Origin: Actinomycetes bacterium
Lineage (GTDB): Bacteria > Actinomycetota > Actinomycetes > Mycobacteriales > Mycobacteriaceae
Reading direction: 5' to 3'
Assembly (NCBI GenBank): GCA_023416315.1
Contig: JAEZIA010000238.1
Span: 1 to 18,671 of the forward strand
DNA: 18,671 nt
A program made the translations under genes and the position numbers. Below, piece by piece: positions 6,538-14,380 of the stretch. Every line of letters begins with the position of its first letter. Position 1 is the first letter of the stretch. Under the pieces are notes generated by a model, which was not told the origin of the DNA, ran no database searches, and saw only the letters and a list, made by a program, of their open reading frames with translations.

Positions 6538-8147
6538 TGAGCGAGAGGGAGATGCGCCTGCCCGGTTCGGTGGCCGAGGTGATGGCCAGTCCGGAGGGAC
6601 CTCAGATCGGCGCGTTCTTCGACTTGGACGGCACCCTGGTGGCCGGCTTCACCGCCGTCATCCTCACCCGCGAGCGTTTCCGCAGCCGCGACATGGGCAT
6701 CGGGGAACTGATCTCGATGATCGCCGCCGGCCTGAACCATCAGCTCGGCCGACTCGAATTCGAGGAGCTGATCACCAAGGCCTCGCAGGCGCTGCGCGGT
6801 CGGGCGTTGAGCGACCTGCACGAGATCGGCGACCGGATGTTCGTGCAGCAGATCGAAAAACGCATCTATCCGGAGATGCGGGAGTTGGTGCACGCCCACA
6901 TGGAGCGCGGGCACACCGTGGTGCTCAGCTCCTCGGCGCTGACGCTTCAGGTCGAGCCGGTCGCGAAGTTCCTTGGCATCGAGAACACGCTGACCAACCG
7001 ATTCGAGGTCGACGAGAACGATGTGCTGACCGGCGAGGTGATCCGGCCCATCCTGTGGGGACCGGGCAAGGCCAACGCCGTGCAGAAGTTCGCCGCCGAG
7101 AACGACATTGACCTCAAGCAGTCGTACTTCTACGCCGACGGCGACGAGGACGTGGCGCTGATGTACCTGGTTGGCAACCCGCGCCCGACCAACCCCGAGG
7201 GCAAGATGGCCGCAGTCGCCCGTCGCCGCGGCTGGCCGATCCTGCGGTTCTCCAGCCGCGGCAGCGGTGGCCTGATGGGTCAGGTGCGCACGCTGTTGGG
7301 GGTCGGAGCGCTGGTGCCCGCCGCGACCGGGGCGGTCTGGTGGGGGGCGCTGACCCGCAGCAGGCGGCGCGGCCTGAACTTCTTCACCACCGCGTTCCCC
7401 AACCTGCTGTTGGCGGTAAACGGTGTGCGGCTCAACGTCCTTGGCGAGGAGAACCTGCGCAAGCAGCGCCCAGCGGTGTTCATCTTCAACCACCGCAACA
7501 ACGCCGATCCCGTCATCACGGCGTCGCTGCTGCGCGACAACTGGACCGGTGTCGGCAAGAAGGAACTCAAGGACGACCCCGTGGTCGGCACACTGGGTAA
7601 GTTGGTCGACACGGTCTTCATCGACCGCGACGATCCCAAGGCCGCGCTGGAAACCATGCACGAGGTCGAGAACCTGGTTGCCAAGGGCCTGTCGATCATG
7701 ATCGCCCCGGAGGGCACCCGGCTGGACACCCGGACCGTCGGCCCGTTCAAGAAGGGGCCCTTCCGGCTGGCGATGGCCGCCGGTGTGCCGCTGGTGCCGA
7801 TCGTGATCCGCAACGCCGAGGTGATCGCCTCCCGCGATTCCTCGACGATGAACCCGGGGGAGGTGGATATCGTTGTCTATCCGCCACTTTCGGTCGAGGA
7901 TTGGACGCTCGACGACCTTTCCGAACGGATCGAGGGGGTCCGTCAGCTCTATCTCGACACACTGAAGAACTGGCCGACCGACGAGCTTCCGGTGCCGGAC
8001 ATCTACAAGAAGGCGCCGGCGAAGAAGACGGCCAAGAAGGCGGCCGCCAAGAAGGCTCCGGCCAAGAAGGCGGCTGCCAAGAAGGCTCCGGCCAAGAAGG
8101 CCGCACCCGCCACGTCACAGACGCCGAGCGCTAAGGGCCGCCAATGA
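6537..8147 (+). CDS. plsC: PlsC: HAD-IB phosphatase fused to 1-acylglycerol-3-phosphate acyltransferase
   Basis: A 536-aa two-domain protein. Residues 25-215 are a SerB-like HAD hydrolase: FFDLDGTLV (27-35) with D29 and D31, the serine motif around 131-133, K178 (GKAN), and ADGDED (200-205) as the metal site. Residues about 280-480 are a PlsC acyltransferase: NHRNNAD (318-324, catalytic H319 and D324), FIDRDD (361-366) and PEGTR (391-395). The acyltransferase turns lysophosphatidate plus acyl-CoA into phosphatidate; the phosphatase substrate is unknown and might be a lipid phosphate. A hydrophobic stretch lies at about 252-270. The last 45 residues are a basic Lys/Ala/Pro tail of KKAPA/KKAAA units like histone H1 or HupB. 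Architecture matches M. tuberculosis Rv2483c. TGATG overlap upstream and ATGA overlap downstream put it in the middle of a coupled operon. Confidence 0.93.
   Translation: MSEREMRLPGSVAEVMASPEGPQIGAFFDLDGTLVAGFTAVILTRERFRSRDMGIGELISMIAAGLNHQLGRLEFEELITKASQALRGRALSDLHEIGDRMFVQQIEKRIYPEMRELVHAHMERGHTVVLSSSALTLQVEPVAKFLGIENTLTNRFEVDENDVLTGEVIRPILWGPGKANAVQKFAAENDIDLKQSYFYADGDEDVALMYLVGNPRPTNPEGKMAAVARRRGWPILRFSSRGSGGLMGQVRTLLGVGALVPAATGAVWWGALTRSRRRGLNFFTTAFPNLLLAVNGVRLNVLGEENLRKQRPAVFIFNHRNNADPVITASLLRDNWTGVGKKELKDDPVVGTLGKLVDTVFIDRDDPKAALETMHEVENLVAKGLSIMIAPEGTRLDTRTVGPFKKGPFRLAMAAGVPLVPIVIRNAEVIASRDSSTMNPGEVDIVVYPPLSVEDWTLDDLSERIEGVRQLYLDTLKNWPTDELPVPDIYKKAPAKKTAKKAAAKKAPAKKAAAKKAPAKKAAPATSQTPSAKGRQ
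8011..8106 (+). repeat. In-gene tandem repeat encoding the Lys/Ala tail of PlsC
   Basis: The coding DNA for PlsC residues about 492-523 is built of imperfect GCCAAGAAGG units. A 30-base unit at 8043-8072 (core GCCAAGAAGGCTCCGGCC) recurs at 8073-8102 with few changes. Repetition at the DNA level, not only of amino acids, means slippage could change tail length between strains. Confidence 0.75.
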
Positions 8148-10480
8148 CCCACGCCGACCACCTGGCCGACTTCAGCACCACCGACGACGCGCTGGTCCTG
8201 GCGTCGGTGTCGTCGAAGGCCGAATTCGAACTGCTCAACGACTGGCTGCACGCCCAGCGTCGGGCGCACCCGGACACCAAGGTCGAGGTGCTGCGCCTGC
8301 CCGCGGGCGACCCGCCGCCCGGTGTGGTGGCCCAACTCGTCGAGGAACTCAGCGTCGGCGACGACCGCCTGGTGGTCCCGGTCCGGGTGTTCTGGGTGCC
8401 CGGTGGGCTGCCGACCCGGGTCAAGATCGTCGGCCTGATCTCCGGTCGGGACACCTACCGTCCCCCGGAAGCCTTGCAGCGCAGGATACTTCGCCGCGAC
8501 CCGTCGCGGGCCCGCATCGTCGCCGGCGAGCCGGCGAAGGTCTCCGAGTTGCGTCAGCAGTGGAACGAGAACACCGTCGGTGAGAGTCCGCGGGATTTCG
8601 CCCGGTTCGTGCTGCGCCGCGCGCGGCTGGCGATCGAGCGGATGGAACTGCGGCTGCTGGGGCCGGAATACAAGTCGCCGCAACTGATCACCGACGAGCT
8701 GATGGCCTCGACCCGGTTCATGGAGGGTCTGGAGAAGATCCCGGACGCCAATCCCGCCAAGGCCGAGGAGATGCTCAACGAACTCGCGACGGGCTGGAGC
8801 AGGTTCTCGGTGGACCTGATCCCGAACCTCGGCCGGGCCATCTTCAGTCGGGGCTTCGACCCGCGAATCGACTACGACAGCATGGAAATCGAGTCGATGC
8901 GGCGCGGCCTGGAAGACCACCCGGCGGTCCTGCTGTGGTCGCACCGGTCCTACCTGGACGGCGTGATCGTCCCGGTGGCGATGCAGGAGAACAAGCTCCC
9001 ACCGGCACACACGTTCGCCGGCATCAACCTCTCGTTCGGGTTCATGGGCCCGCTGATGCGCCGCTCCGGTGTGATCTTCCTGCGGCGCAAGCTCGACGAT
9101 CCGCTGTACAAGTACGTGCTGCGCCAGTTCGTCGGCTACATCGTGGAGAAGCGATTCAACCTCAGCTGGTCGATTGAGGGCACTCGGTCGCGGACCGGAA
9201 AGATGTTGCCGCCCAAGCTCGGTCTGCTCGCCTACGTCGCCGACGCCTATCTGGACGGCCGCAGCGAGGACATCCTGCTGCAACCGGTATCGATCAGCTT
9301 CGACCAGCTGCACGAGACCACCGAGTACGCCGCCTACGCCCGTGGTGGGGAGAAGACGCCGGAGAGCGCCGAGTGGCTCTACAACTTCATCAAGGCGCAG
9401 GGCGAGCGTAACTACGGCAAGATCTACGTCCGCTTCCCCGAAGCGGTGTCGATGCGCCAGTACCTCGGCGAGCCGGGCGGCGCGGTCGCCACCGACCCCG
9501 ACGCCAAGCGGCTGGCCATGCAGAAGATGGCGTTCGAGGTGGCCTGGCGGATCCTGCGGGTGACCCCGATCAACGCCACCGGGCTGGTGTCGGCGCTGCT
9601 GCTCACCACCCGCGGCCGCGCGCTGACGCTGGGCCAGGTGCACCACACGCTGCAGGACTCGCTGGATTACCTGGAGCGCAAACAGAATCCGGTCACCAAC
9701 AGTGCGCTGCGGCTGCGCACACCCGAGGGCGTGCGCGCGGCCCTGGACGCGCTGTCCAACGGTCATCCGGTGACCCGGGTGGACGGCGGACACGAGCCGG
9801 TCTGGCGGATCGCTCCCGAACACGAACACGAGGCCGCCTTCTACCGCAACACGCTGATCCACGCGTTCCTGGAAACCTCGATCGTCGAACTCGCGCTCAC
9901 CCACGCCGGGCGGGCGCCCGACGGCGACCGGGTGGCGGTCTTCTGGGAGCAGGCGATGCGGCTGCGCGATCTGCTGAAGTTCGAGTTCTATTTCGCCGAC
10001 TCCGCGGCGTTCCGCGACAATCTCGCCGAAGAGATGTCGTGGCAAGCGGATTGGGAGGAACAGGTCGCGGCGGGCGGTGAGGCGATCGACAACCTGTTGC
10101 GCGCCAAGCGCCCGCTGATGTCGCACTCGATGCTGCGGCCGTTCTTCGAGGCCTACGAGATCGTCGCCGACGTCCTGTGCGATGCGCCCGCCGAGATCGA
10201 CGAAAAAGACCTGACCAAGCTGGCGCTGGGCGTGGGTGCCCAGTACGTGGCGCAGGGCCGCATCCGCAGCAACGAGTCGGTGTCGGCGCTGCTGTTCGCG
10301 ACCGCACGCCAGGTCGCCGCCGACCAGAACCTGCTGCTGCCCGCCGCGGACCTGCAGCAGCGGCGGGAAGCGTTCCGCAATGAGCTGCGCGGCATCCTGC
10401 GGGACATGCGCCGGATCGGCAGACTGTCGCTCGAGCAGTTCGTGGCCCGGGAGACGGAATTACGCGAGAACGCGACGTGA
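8144..10480 (+). CDS. plsB: Glycerol-3-phosphate 1-O-acyltransferase (PlsB2-like)
   Basis: A 778-aa glycerol-3-phosphate acyltransferase, near the length of M. tuberculosis PlsB2 (Rv2482c). It catalyses the first committed step of phospholipid and triacylglycerol synthesis, acylating sn-glycerol-3-phosphate to lysophosphatidate. The four GPAT blocks are present in order: SHRSYLDG (266-273, catalytic H267 and D272), GVIFLRRKLDD (309-319), SIEGTRSRTGK (343-353, substrate phosphate binding) and LQPVSISFDQLHE (379-391). The first 260 residues and the last 350 are the helical flanks typical of PlsB. ATG 8144 overlaps the plsC stop as ATGA, giving translational coupling; the product is the substrate of PlsC, so the pair act in sequence. 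The CopD-CtaG gene begins 15 bases after its stop. Confidence 0.95.
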   Translation: MTHADHLADFSTTDDALVLASVSSKAEFELLNDWLHAQRRAHPDTKVEVLRLPAGDPPPGVVAQLVEELSVGDDRLVVPVRVFWVPGGLPTRVKIVGLISGRDTYRPPEALQRRILRRDPSRARIVAGEPAKVSELRQQWNENTVGESPRDFARFVLRRARLAIERMELRLLGPEYKSPQLITDELMASTRFMEGLEKIPDANPAKAEEMLNELATGWSRFSVDLIPNLGRAIFSRGFDPRIDYDSMEIESMRRGLEDHPAVLLWSHRSYLDGVIVPVAMQENKLPPAHTFAGINLSFGFMGPLMRRSGVIFLRRKLDDPLYKYVLRQFVGYIVEKRFNLSWSIEGTRSRTGKMLPPKLGLLAYVADAYLDGRSEDILLQPVSISFDQLHETTEYAAYARGGEKTPESAEWLYNFIKAQGERNYGKIYVRFPEAVSMRQYLGEPGGAVATDPDAKRLAMQKMAFEVAWRILRVTPINATGLVSALLLTTRGRALTLGQVHHTLQDSLDYLERKQNPVTNSALRLRTPEGVRAALDALSNGHPVTRVDGGHEPVWRIAPEHEHEAAFYRNTLIHAFLETSIVELALTHAGRAPDGDRVAVFWEQAMRLRDLLKFEFYFADSAAFRDNLAEEMSWQADWEEQVAAGGEAIDNLLRAKRPLMSHSMLRPFFEAYEIVADVLCDAPAEIDEKDLTKLALGVGAQYVAQGRIRSNESVSALLFATARQVAADQNLLLPAADLQQRREAFRNELRGILRDMRRIGRLSLEQFVARETELRENAT

Positions 10481-10495
10481 CCATACGCTGAAACC

Positions 10496-12493
10496 ATGAC
10501 CGCCACCGCCGCCCGCCGCACCGCGGTATGGCCGGTGCTGTCGATGGTCGCCGTGCTCGCCGGTATCACCGCCGCCGGCATCGGTGCTTTGTTGCTGGCG
10601 GATGCGCTGACGGCCACCGGCCTGCCCGACCCCGGGCCGGTCACCACGCTCGGCCTGCCGTTCGTGCAGGCGGCCGGAGAGATCGCCGCGGTTCTGGCGG
10701 TCGGCGGCTTTCTGTTCGCGACGTTTTTCGTGCCGCCGCAGGACAACGGCGTGCTCGACGCCGCCGGCTACCGGGCGCTGCGCATCGGCATCACCGCCGC
10801 CGGGGTGTGGGCGGTGTGTGCGGCGCTGCTGGTCCCGCTGACGGTGTCCGACGTCTCCGGCCAGCCGCTGCACGAGCACCTCAACCCGGTGCAACTGTGG
10901 TCGGTGGCAGGGCTGGTCGACACCGCCAATGCGTGGCGGTGGACGGCGTTTTTGGCGCTGGCGGTCGCCGTCGCAGGCCGGGCCGTGCTGCGCTGGTCGT
11001 GGACACCGTTTCTGTTCGCCGGATCGCTGCTCACGCTGGTGCCGCTGGGGTTGACCGGCCACTCGTCGGCGGGCGGTGCGCATGACGTCGGCACCAACAG
11101 CCTGATGATCCACCTGCTGGCCGGTGCGCTGTGGGCGGGCGGGCTGCTGGCGCTGCTCGCGCATGCGCTGCGCGGCGGCGAGCACGCCGACGTGGCGGCG
11201 CGGCGATTCTCGGCGGTGGCGTTCTGGTGCTTTGTGGCGATGGGGTTGTCCGGGGTGATCAACGCGTTCATCCGGATGCGCCTCGGCGACCTGTTCACCA
11301 CCGACTACGGGTGGCTGGTGGTGGCCAAGATCGTCGCGCTGTGCGTGCTCGGCGTCATCGGGTGGCGGCAACGCCGGGGCCCGGTGGCCGCGCTGCAGGC
11401 CGACCCGACGGCCCGGGGTGTGCTGATCCGGTTGGCGACGGTCGAGGCCCTGATCTTCGGGTTGACCTTCGGCATCGCGGTGGGGCTGGGCCGGACCCCG
11501 CCACCGCCCCCGCTGGTGGCCAACCCGTCGCCCGCCGAGGTGGCGATCGGTTATGACTTCGCCGGGCCGCCGACCGTCGCGCGGATCCTGCTGGACTGGC
11601 GTTTCGACCTGGTTTTCGGGACGGCGGCGATCGTGTTCGCGGCCGTCTACCTGGCCGGCGTGATCCGGCTGCGCCGCCGCGGCGACGCCTGGCCGCCGGG
11701 GCGAACCTTCGCTTGGCTACTGGGCTGCGCGGTGCTGCTGTTCACCACGTCGTCGGGCCTGGGCCGGTACATGCCGGCGATGTTCAGCATGCACATGACC
11801 GCGCACATGCTGTTGTCGATGCTGATACCGGTCCTGCTGGTGCTCGGCGCGCCGGTCACCCTGGCGCTGCGGGCGCTGCCTGCCGCGGGCAAGGGCAATC
11901 CGCCGGGCCCGCGCGAATGGCTGCTCGACGCGTTGCACAGCAAGTGGTCGCGGTTCTTCACCCATCCCGTGGTGGCCACGATCGTCTTCGTCGCGGGCTT
12001 CTACGGCTTGTATTTCGGCGGCATCTTCGACGCGGCGGCCAGCTCGCACGGGGCGCACGTGCTGATGAATCTGCACTTCTTGATCAGCGGTTACCTGTTC
12101 TACTGGGTCGTCATCGGGGTCGACCCGACTCCGCGGCCGTTGCCACCGGTGGCCAAGATCGGCATGGTGTTCGCGTCGCTGCCGCTGCACGCCTTCTTCG
12201 GCGTGGTGATGATGGGCATGCAGCAGGTCCTCGCCGAGGGCTTCTACCGCTCACTGAAACTGAGCTGGCACACCGACCTGCTCGGCGATCAGCATCTCGG
12301 CGGTGGAATCGCTTGGGCCGCAGGTGAAGTCCCGCTCGTGGTGGTGATGATCGCGCTGCTGATCCAGTGGAGTCGCAGCGACCGGCGAACCGCCAAGCGG
12401 CTCGACCGGGCCGCCGAGCGCGACGACGACGCCGATCTGGCGGCCTACAACGCGATGCTGGCGCATCTGGCGCGCCGCGAAGACAACCGCTGA
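10496..12493 (+). CDS. CopD-CtaG fusion membrane protein (Rv0102-like)
   Basis: A 665-aa polytopic membrane protein. Residues about 1-330 resemble the copper-resistance CopD domain, with MIHLLAGALWAGGLLAL as a typical CopD segment and several His in membrane regions (GHSSAGGAHD). Residues about 370-640 resemble the CtaG/Caa3_CtaG cytochrome oxidase assembly domain, with FSMHMTAHML near 430, HGAHVLMNLHF near 517 and LPLHAFFG near 561, His/Met sets suited to copper. Length and architecture match M. tuberculosis Rv0102. The likely role is copper import or delivery for haem-copper oxidase assembly (inference from families). ATG 10496 has no strong ribosome site; it is 15 bases after plsB, so it may be read from the same transcript. 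The last about 45 residues are charged and cytoplasmic. Confidence 0.88.
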   Translation: MTATAARRTAVWPVLSMVAVLAGITAAGIGALLLADALTATGLPDPGPVTTLGLPFVQAAGEIAAVLAVGGFLFATFFVPPQDNGVLDAAGYRALRIGITAAGVWAVCAALLVPLTVSDVSGQPLHEHLNPVQLWSVAGLVDTANAWRWTAFLALAVAVAGRAVLRWSWTPFLFAGSLLTLVPLGLTGHSSAGGAHDVGTNSLMIHLLAGALWAGGLLALLAHALRGGEHADVAARRFSAVAFWCFVAMGLSGVINAFIRMRLGDLFTTDYGWLVVAKIVALCVLGVIGWRQRRGPVAALQADPTARGVLIRLATVEALIFGLTFGIAVGLGRTPPPPPLVANPSPAEVAIGYDFAGPPTVARILLDWRFDLVFGTAAIVFAAVYLAGVIRLRRRGDAWPPGRTFAWLLGCAVLLFTTSSGLGRYMPAMFSMHMTAHMLLSMLIPVLLVLGAPVTLALRALPAAGKGNPPGPREWLLDALHSKWSRFFTHPVVATIVFVAGFYGLYFGGIFDAAASSHGAHVLMNLHFLISGYLFYWVVIGVDPTPRPLPPVAKIGMVFASLPLHAFFGVVMMGMQQVLAEGFYRSLKLSWHTDLLGDQHLGGGIAWAAGEVPLVVVMIALLIQWSRSDRRTAKRLDRAAERDDDADLAAYNAMLAHLARREDNR

Positions 12494-12553
12494 CAGCCGT
12501 TACGTTCGGCGCGGGTCTGGCTGCGACGCCGGCGGAATCATCAGGTGAAGCGT

Positions 12554-13063
12554 CTACAGCGGGTTTCCATACCTTCGAGGCTCGTCAGCTGACGAAGGCA
12601 TCGGTCGAACTTCTGTGTCTGGCAAGGCCAAGGGTTTATACCTGTAAGACTCCGGAAGGTCGCGAAGGCGTTCAGGGAGGTTTACCAGAGGCCACCCTGA
12701 CCACCGGATCGCCTCTGGATCGTCGCCAGGCTGGAGCGAGGAGTTGCCCGGCCATCCTTCTTCAAGATCGAGCAGGTAGTAATACAACGCCGGATCGTCG
12801 TTGCGGTTCCACGGGCCGGGATCAATCAGCGATTTCGTAGTGTCGCGGACCAAACCCCAATTGGCGTCGGACGGCGGTGTTTTGTAGACCAAATACATCA
12901 TTGGCCCGTGTGTCCACGCGTGTGAGATCTGAAAGACATAATGACCGGGACGACTTTGATCTGTGTTCTTCGCATTCTGAATTGCGATGTGCCGCAGCAG
13001 ATCATGGAGCACTTTTGCGGCCAAGTGATCGGCACTGGCCACGGGTTCAGTTGATGGGCACAT
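12554..13063 (-). CDS. Unrecognised 169-aa protein, possible immunity partner
   Basis: A soluble-looking acidic 169-aa protein with no signal peptide or membrane segment. Residues 41-60 (HYVFQISHAWTHG) look like a beta strand pair, and a Trp/Tyr-rich middle holds NWGLVRDTTKSLIDPGPW (about 68-85), YYYLLDLEEGWPG (93-105) and AIRWSGWPL. The C-terminal 40 residues are Pro/Arg-rich and probably loose. It resembles, from general memory only, small actinobacterial hypotheticals that follow WXG-type secreted proteins; I cannot name the family. The ATG at 13063 lies 17 bases inside the end of the upstream gene in another frame, which is typical of an effector-immunity pair. Its stop converges on the CopD-CtaG gene with 60 bases between. 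Base composition is lower in GC than the flanking backbone. Immunity function is inferred from position only. Confidence 0.7.
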   Translation of the reverse strand: MCPSTEPVASADHLAAKVLHDLLRHIAIQNAKNTDQSRPGHYVFQISHAWTHGPMMYLVYKTPPSDANWGLVRDTTKSLIDPGPWNRNDDPALYYYLLDLEEGWPGNSSLQPGDDPEAIRWSGWPLVNLPERLRDLPESYRYKPLALPDTEVRPMPSSADEPRRYGNPL

Positions 13064-14086
13064 TGTTGTTCACCCAGGGTGGCGTCCAGGTCCAGTTAGG
13101 TCCGAGTTCCACTACGCCACTTCCTCCTGCAATGGGATACATCGTGATCAGCCCCTTCTGCCCGCCGCCCGGCACAGTGGGACTGCCGTTGACGTTTGTG
13201 ACGATCCTCATCGTGAGGGTCTCACCGGTGTCATTGCAACTGGGTATACCAAGAGGCCCCGACGTGCAATGTGTCCGGTTGATCGGCACGTCATAGACGA
13301 GTGTTCCATTCGTACTGCTGATTGGCCGACTGTGAGAGATGAGGTCTTTGAACACATTCGGATTGATGACGCCATGTCGCCAGTAGGCCTTATCGAAACC
13401 GAAACCTTGTTGTGTTTGCGCATCGTAGTAGCCGCGACGCATGACGACGTGATTGCCGTCCAGGTCGGTCGCCTCGGCCATTACATCGTTGATTGGATAC
13501 TGCGGAGATGGTGGCGGCGCCTCTTTGAAGTCCACCGCCTGAACAGCGCCGTTGCGTGGCCGCTCGGAAAAATGGTGAGTCGTCAAGTCTGCGGTGACCG
13601 CTGCGATTTTGGAGGCCACCTCTCGGTCAGCGGAACTGAGCGCGACGGCGCGCCCGGTGATGGTTGCCGCGTGTGCTCGGGCGTCCGCGCTTCGGGTGGC
13701 GCGGCCAGGCAGGGTCTCGGCTACCGACAAGTCTTCTCCCACAACGAAACCAGCATCGCGCGCGTCATGGACCGCATTGACGGTATCGCGTTTGAGAGCG
13801 TCGAGCTGTTCAGCACCTCGGCGGGCGATCCCAGCGGCTTCATGCAAGGTGTCGGCGAGACGGCCGACCTGCACCAAATCGGCAGACGCTGCTGTGCGGC
13901 CTCGGCGGCGTCGCCCTCCCATACGGTGCCCCCGGGTGACAGTGTCCCCTGACGCACACTGGTGAAGGAGGCCTCCCAATGCTCAGCCGTGCGTGCAAAA
14001 TCACCAGCCGCCTTTTCCAGGTGCTCAGTATCCCAGTTCAATACCTCCGACAACGTGGGTGCGCCGGCCGCGTTAACGGCGGACAT
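13047..14086 (-). pseudogene. Frameshifted type VII secretion substrate/toxin-like gene with WXG helical N-terminus
   Basis: Two minus-strand frames together make one 346-aa protein. Frame 1 starts at ATG 14086 and is good to about 13889 (66 aa): LSEVLNWDTEHLEKAA (12-27), then VWEGDAAEAAQQR with a WXG turn. It then derails and stops at 13721. Frame 2, open to TGA 13047, continues exactly where expected: SADLVQVGRLADTLHEAAGI, RRGAEQLDALK, DAGFVVGEDLSV, then a Pro-rich linker (PPPSPQYP) and an unrecognised C-terminal domain of about 150 residues with GFGFDKAYWRHG and an aromatic end. The domain resembles N-termini of mycobacterial WXG/ESX-type effectors. Restoring frame near 13887 needs one (or four) extra bases. 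The joined product has just two Cys, nine residues apart within the C-terminal domain, which suits one disulfide in a secreted protein. Start touches the upstream stop (TAGATG). It may be a true pseudogene, a sequence error or a phase switch. Confidence 0.72.
13883..13894 (-). other. Inferred frameshift site
   Basis: On the minus strand the sequence reads CAGCAGCGTCTG. Upstream frame 1 gives AAQQR; downstream frame 2 gives SADLVQV from base 13886. A missing base between 13888 and 13885 joins them in one frame with no residue out of place. The short CAGCAG direct repeat beside it could favour slippage. Confidence 0.65.
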
Positions 14087-14380
14087 CTATGCCTGCACCT
14101 GTTGGTTCAGCGCGGCTATGTGGTGAGCGGAGTCTGCTTCCGTCGTCGCGAATTGGGCTGCTGACGCGGCCACGCTCGTTTGGGTCTCTTGCACACGATT
14201 TGCCAACACCCCGGCCGTTGCAATTAAAGCGGCGTACGCAGCGCTTACTGCTGCCGATGTCGCCTGGGCCGGCGGCCCCTCCAGTACGGTGGGTACTTCG
14301 TTGGCTAACTGGGCTGAAGTGGCTGCGCAGTGTGCAGCTAGCGTCTGCAACCCCTCTTCGCAAACCTCTAGGCGCCCCAC
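14087..14380 (-). CDS. EspC/DUF2580-like type VII secretion target protein
   Basis: A 97-aa small helical protein from GTG 14380. It has the layout of the ESX secretion-associated EspC/DUF2580 family: an N-terminal LEVCEEGLQTLAAHC helix, a loop with a Gly-Pro-Pro break (35-37), and a second Ala-rich helix ending in ATTEADSAHHIAALN. In relatives this end carries a YxxxE secretion signal (typically YAATEADSA); here the position is F77-ATT-E81, so Tyr is replaced by Phe. Such proteins are exported with, or guide, a WXG partner through an ESX machine. Longer readings from ATG 14437 or 14455 add an unrelated-looking Arg-rich stretch; GTG 14380 gives the length and N-terminus usual for the family, though its ribosome site is weak. 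Its TAG directly abuts the ATG of the toxin-like gene. It is divergent from ssb. Confidence 0.72.
   Translation of the reverse strand: MGRLEVCEEGLQTLAAHCAATSAQLANEVPTVLEGPPAQATSAAVSAAYAALIATAGVLANRVQETQTSVAASAAQFATTEADSAHHIAALNQQVQA

Noticed and set aside
6531..7661. Minus-strand open frame of 376 codons
   Set aside because: Antisense to plsC; composition is His/Gln/Arg-rich shadow coding with no domain.
8011..8106. Tandem repeat as a possible CRISPR or regulatory satellite
   Set aside because: It is in frame, encodes the Lys/Ala tail and has no spacers.
8003..10126. Long minus-strand open frame of 707 codons
   Set aside because: Antisense to plsB and the end of plsC, whose catalytic motifs are intact; long shadow frames are expected at this GC.
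13269..13952. Plus-strand open frame of 227 codons inside the island
   Set aside because: Antisense to the effector gene, whose minus-strand frames carry the family motifs on both sides of the frameshift.
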